A DNA stretch of 64,000 bases from Progne subis subis (lineage: Eukaryota; Chordata; Aves; Passeriformes; Hirundinidae), in NCBI GenBank assembly GCA_022316685.1, contig JAKJHU010000005.1, forward strand, positions 11,014,707 to 11,078,706, given 5' to 3'. The notes under the pieces are model-generated. The model had not been told where the DNA came from, did not search any database, and worked only from the letters and a program-made list of their open reading frames with translations. A program made the translations under genes and the position numbers. Below are positions 62,842 through 64,000 of the stretch, in pieces. Within the stretch, counting starts at the first letter, position 1; every line of letters starts with the position of its first letter.

Positions 62842-64000
62842 GTGGGTCAGTGACTCTGTAATTGCTTTCTTTTATTTAAAAATGGCCTATTCTCCTCTTT
62901 CAAGGGAATGTAAGAACAAAACAGAAGTTTATTTTCATCAGTGTTTGCTGTGCAGAAAGTTCCACTGAAGTAAGGTGCTGTTTGCAACACTGATACTCAG
63001 AGTGGATAATGTAGAATAGCCACAGTGTGTTCAAATTGTTTCAAGTTACTCTTCAGCTGGTCTCTGTTTCATTTCCGCTGATTTTTCTCAACTTTCTGGT
63101 CACATTTAGTTGTAGGAATAACAGAGGGCATGTATGTTCTTAAAATTAGCATGTAGGCTAATGCTTAATCCATGAGCTCCCTCCATACTTCTGTGTTGCT
63201 TAGAAGCAAAAAGAAAAATAGGAAAACAAACAGTGATGAGAAAAGATCAGCAGCCTGCCCAGCTCTGCTGTGCTTGTGATTACAGAGGGAGCCCCCACAG
63301 TACCACCAGCCCCAAAGTCACTAACAGTGTATTTGCTCTAGAAGGTAGCAAATTAAAACAAACTGGGAATGTTTGTTTAAACTGGTCCACTGCCCACTCT
63401 GGCAAAAAAATCTCAGGGGCTTTTGCTGTGATTTTTGTCACCTACAGCGTCTGCTGACTTAAACGAGGCTCCTAAGAGCTCATTGTTTTAGAAAATTCAG
63501 GTCACCTAACATGCACGCAGAACTAGGAGTAGCCTTCAATATTTAGGCTGTCAGTCAAAACTCTCCAGAGATTTACATGCCTGAAATGCAATTAAGGATG
63601 AAGAGCTGAATCAACACAGTGAGAATCCGGGCTGGTGGTTGTGAAATTTCTAGTTGTTTCAAACCTGAGAGGCCAGAAGACAATCCCATCTGGGCAAATG
63701 GCCTGTTTTAGCAATCGGGATTAAGCTGACAGAAGTTTTTTGTAATTTGTCTATTTCTTTCATAGTGTGGACATATTGTTAAATTAGTTAATGGGAAGAA
63801 AAAGTGTTTAGCAGCTAATGTGATCCTTTATGTGGCATGCCATCTGTGTATTCTATGCTGAATGTCACTGGTTGTGGGAGAGAGGAAATCATAAAGAATT
63901 TCAGCCTTGTCTTCTTTACTGTCATTATCTTGGGCAAGTATGATAAATAATCATTATGTTCTGGAGCATATACAGTTTAAATAAACAAATTAACCAGGAA
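62842..64000. other. Sequence right of the LTR, nothing recognised
   Basis: AT-rich unique DNA to the window edge. Open frames are short and without motifs. The final bases include AATAAA at about 63980 without gene context. Confidence 0.6.

Noticed and set aside
61500..64000. Search for the 3' end of ARID1B on the minus strand
   Set aside because: No frame on that strand resembles ARID1B. The gene, if syntenic, lies beyond the window.

Overview
The window is nuclear DNA from a bird. Three things in the sequence show this: spliced vertebrate genes with GT-AG introns and CpG-island promoters, an AT-rich background, and repeats that are almost all CR1 LINE fragments with avian-type retroviral LTRs. 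No Alu, L1 or other mammalian repeats were seen. The species cannot be named from this window.

Two protein-coding genes are recognisable, in divergent orientation. On the minus strand, the first coding exon of ZDHHC14 (Golgi/ER protein S-palmitoyltransferase) lies at 16550-16800. The rest of that gene runs off the left edge, so 1-16549 is its first coding intron. A dense CpG island at about 17500-18960 is its probable promoter. On the plus strand, TMEM242 (mitochondrial inner-membrane assembly factor for the ATP synthase c-ring and complex I) is complete in four coding exons: 38611-38746, 40513-40613, 45068-45205 and 59717-59815. It encodes 157 residues and its CpG-island promoter is at about 38390-39430. 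The two genes have unrelated jobs. The same divergent pair exists in human 6q25.3, where ARID1B follows TMEM242, so ARID1B would be expected beyond the right edge on the minus strand.

Layout: 1-16.5 kb, ZDHHC14 intron with a probable LTR near 11.0-11.3 kb and simple repeats; 16.5-19.0 kb, ZDHHC14 first exon and CpG island with ZNF143-type sites; 19.2-20.5 kb, two oppositely oriented CR1 fragments; 20.5-38.4 kb, intergenic, with a weak candidate terminal exon of an unknown minus-strand gene at 35.1-35.4 kb and a possible regulatory cluster at 32.6-32.9 kb; 38.4-60.9 kb, TMEM242, whose large third intron carries a GC-rich block with an 18-bp minisatellite; 60.9-64 kb, downstream sequence with a solo LTR bounded by a near-perfect 6-bp target duplication.

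Most other open frames are short, lack splice support, or come from GC-rich or poly-A sequence, and I did not treat them as genes. I saw no CRISPR array, operon, tRNA, rRNA or other structured RNA gene. I did not find a clearly new biological system. The best leads are the unexplained terminal-exon candidate, the GC-rich minisatellite island inside TMEM242, and the separation of the ZDHHC14 CpG island from its start codon.
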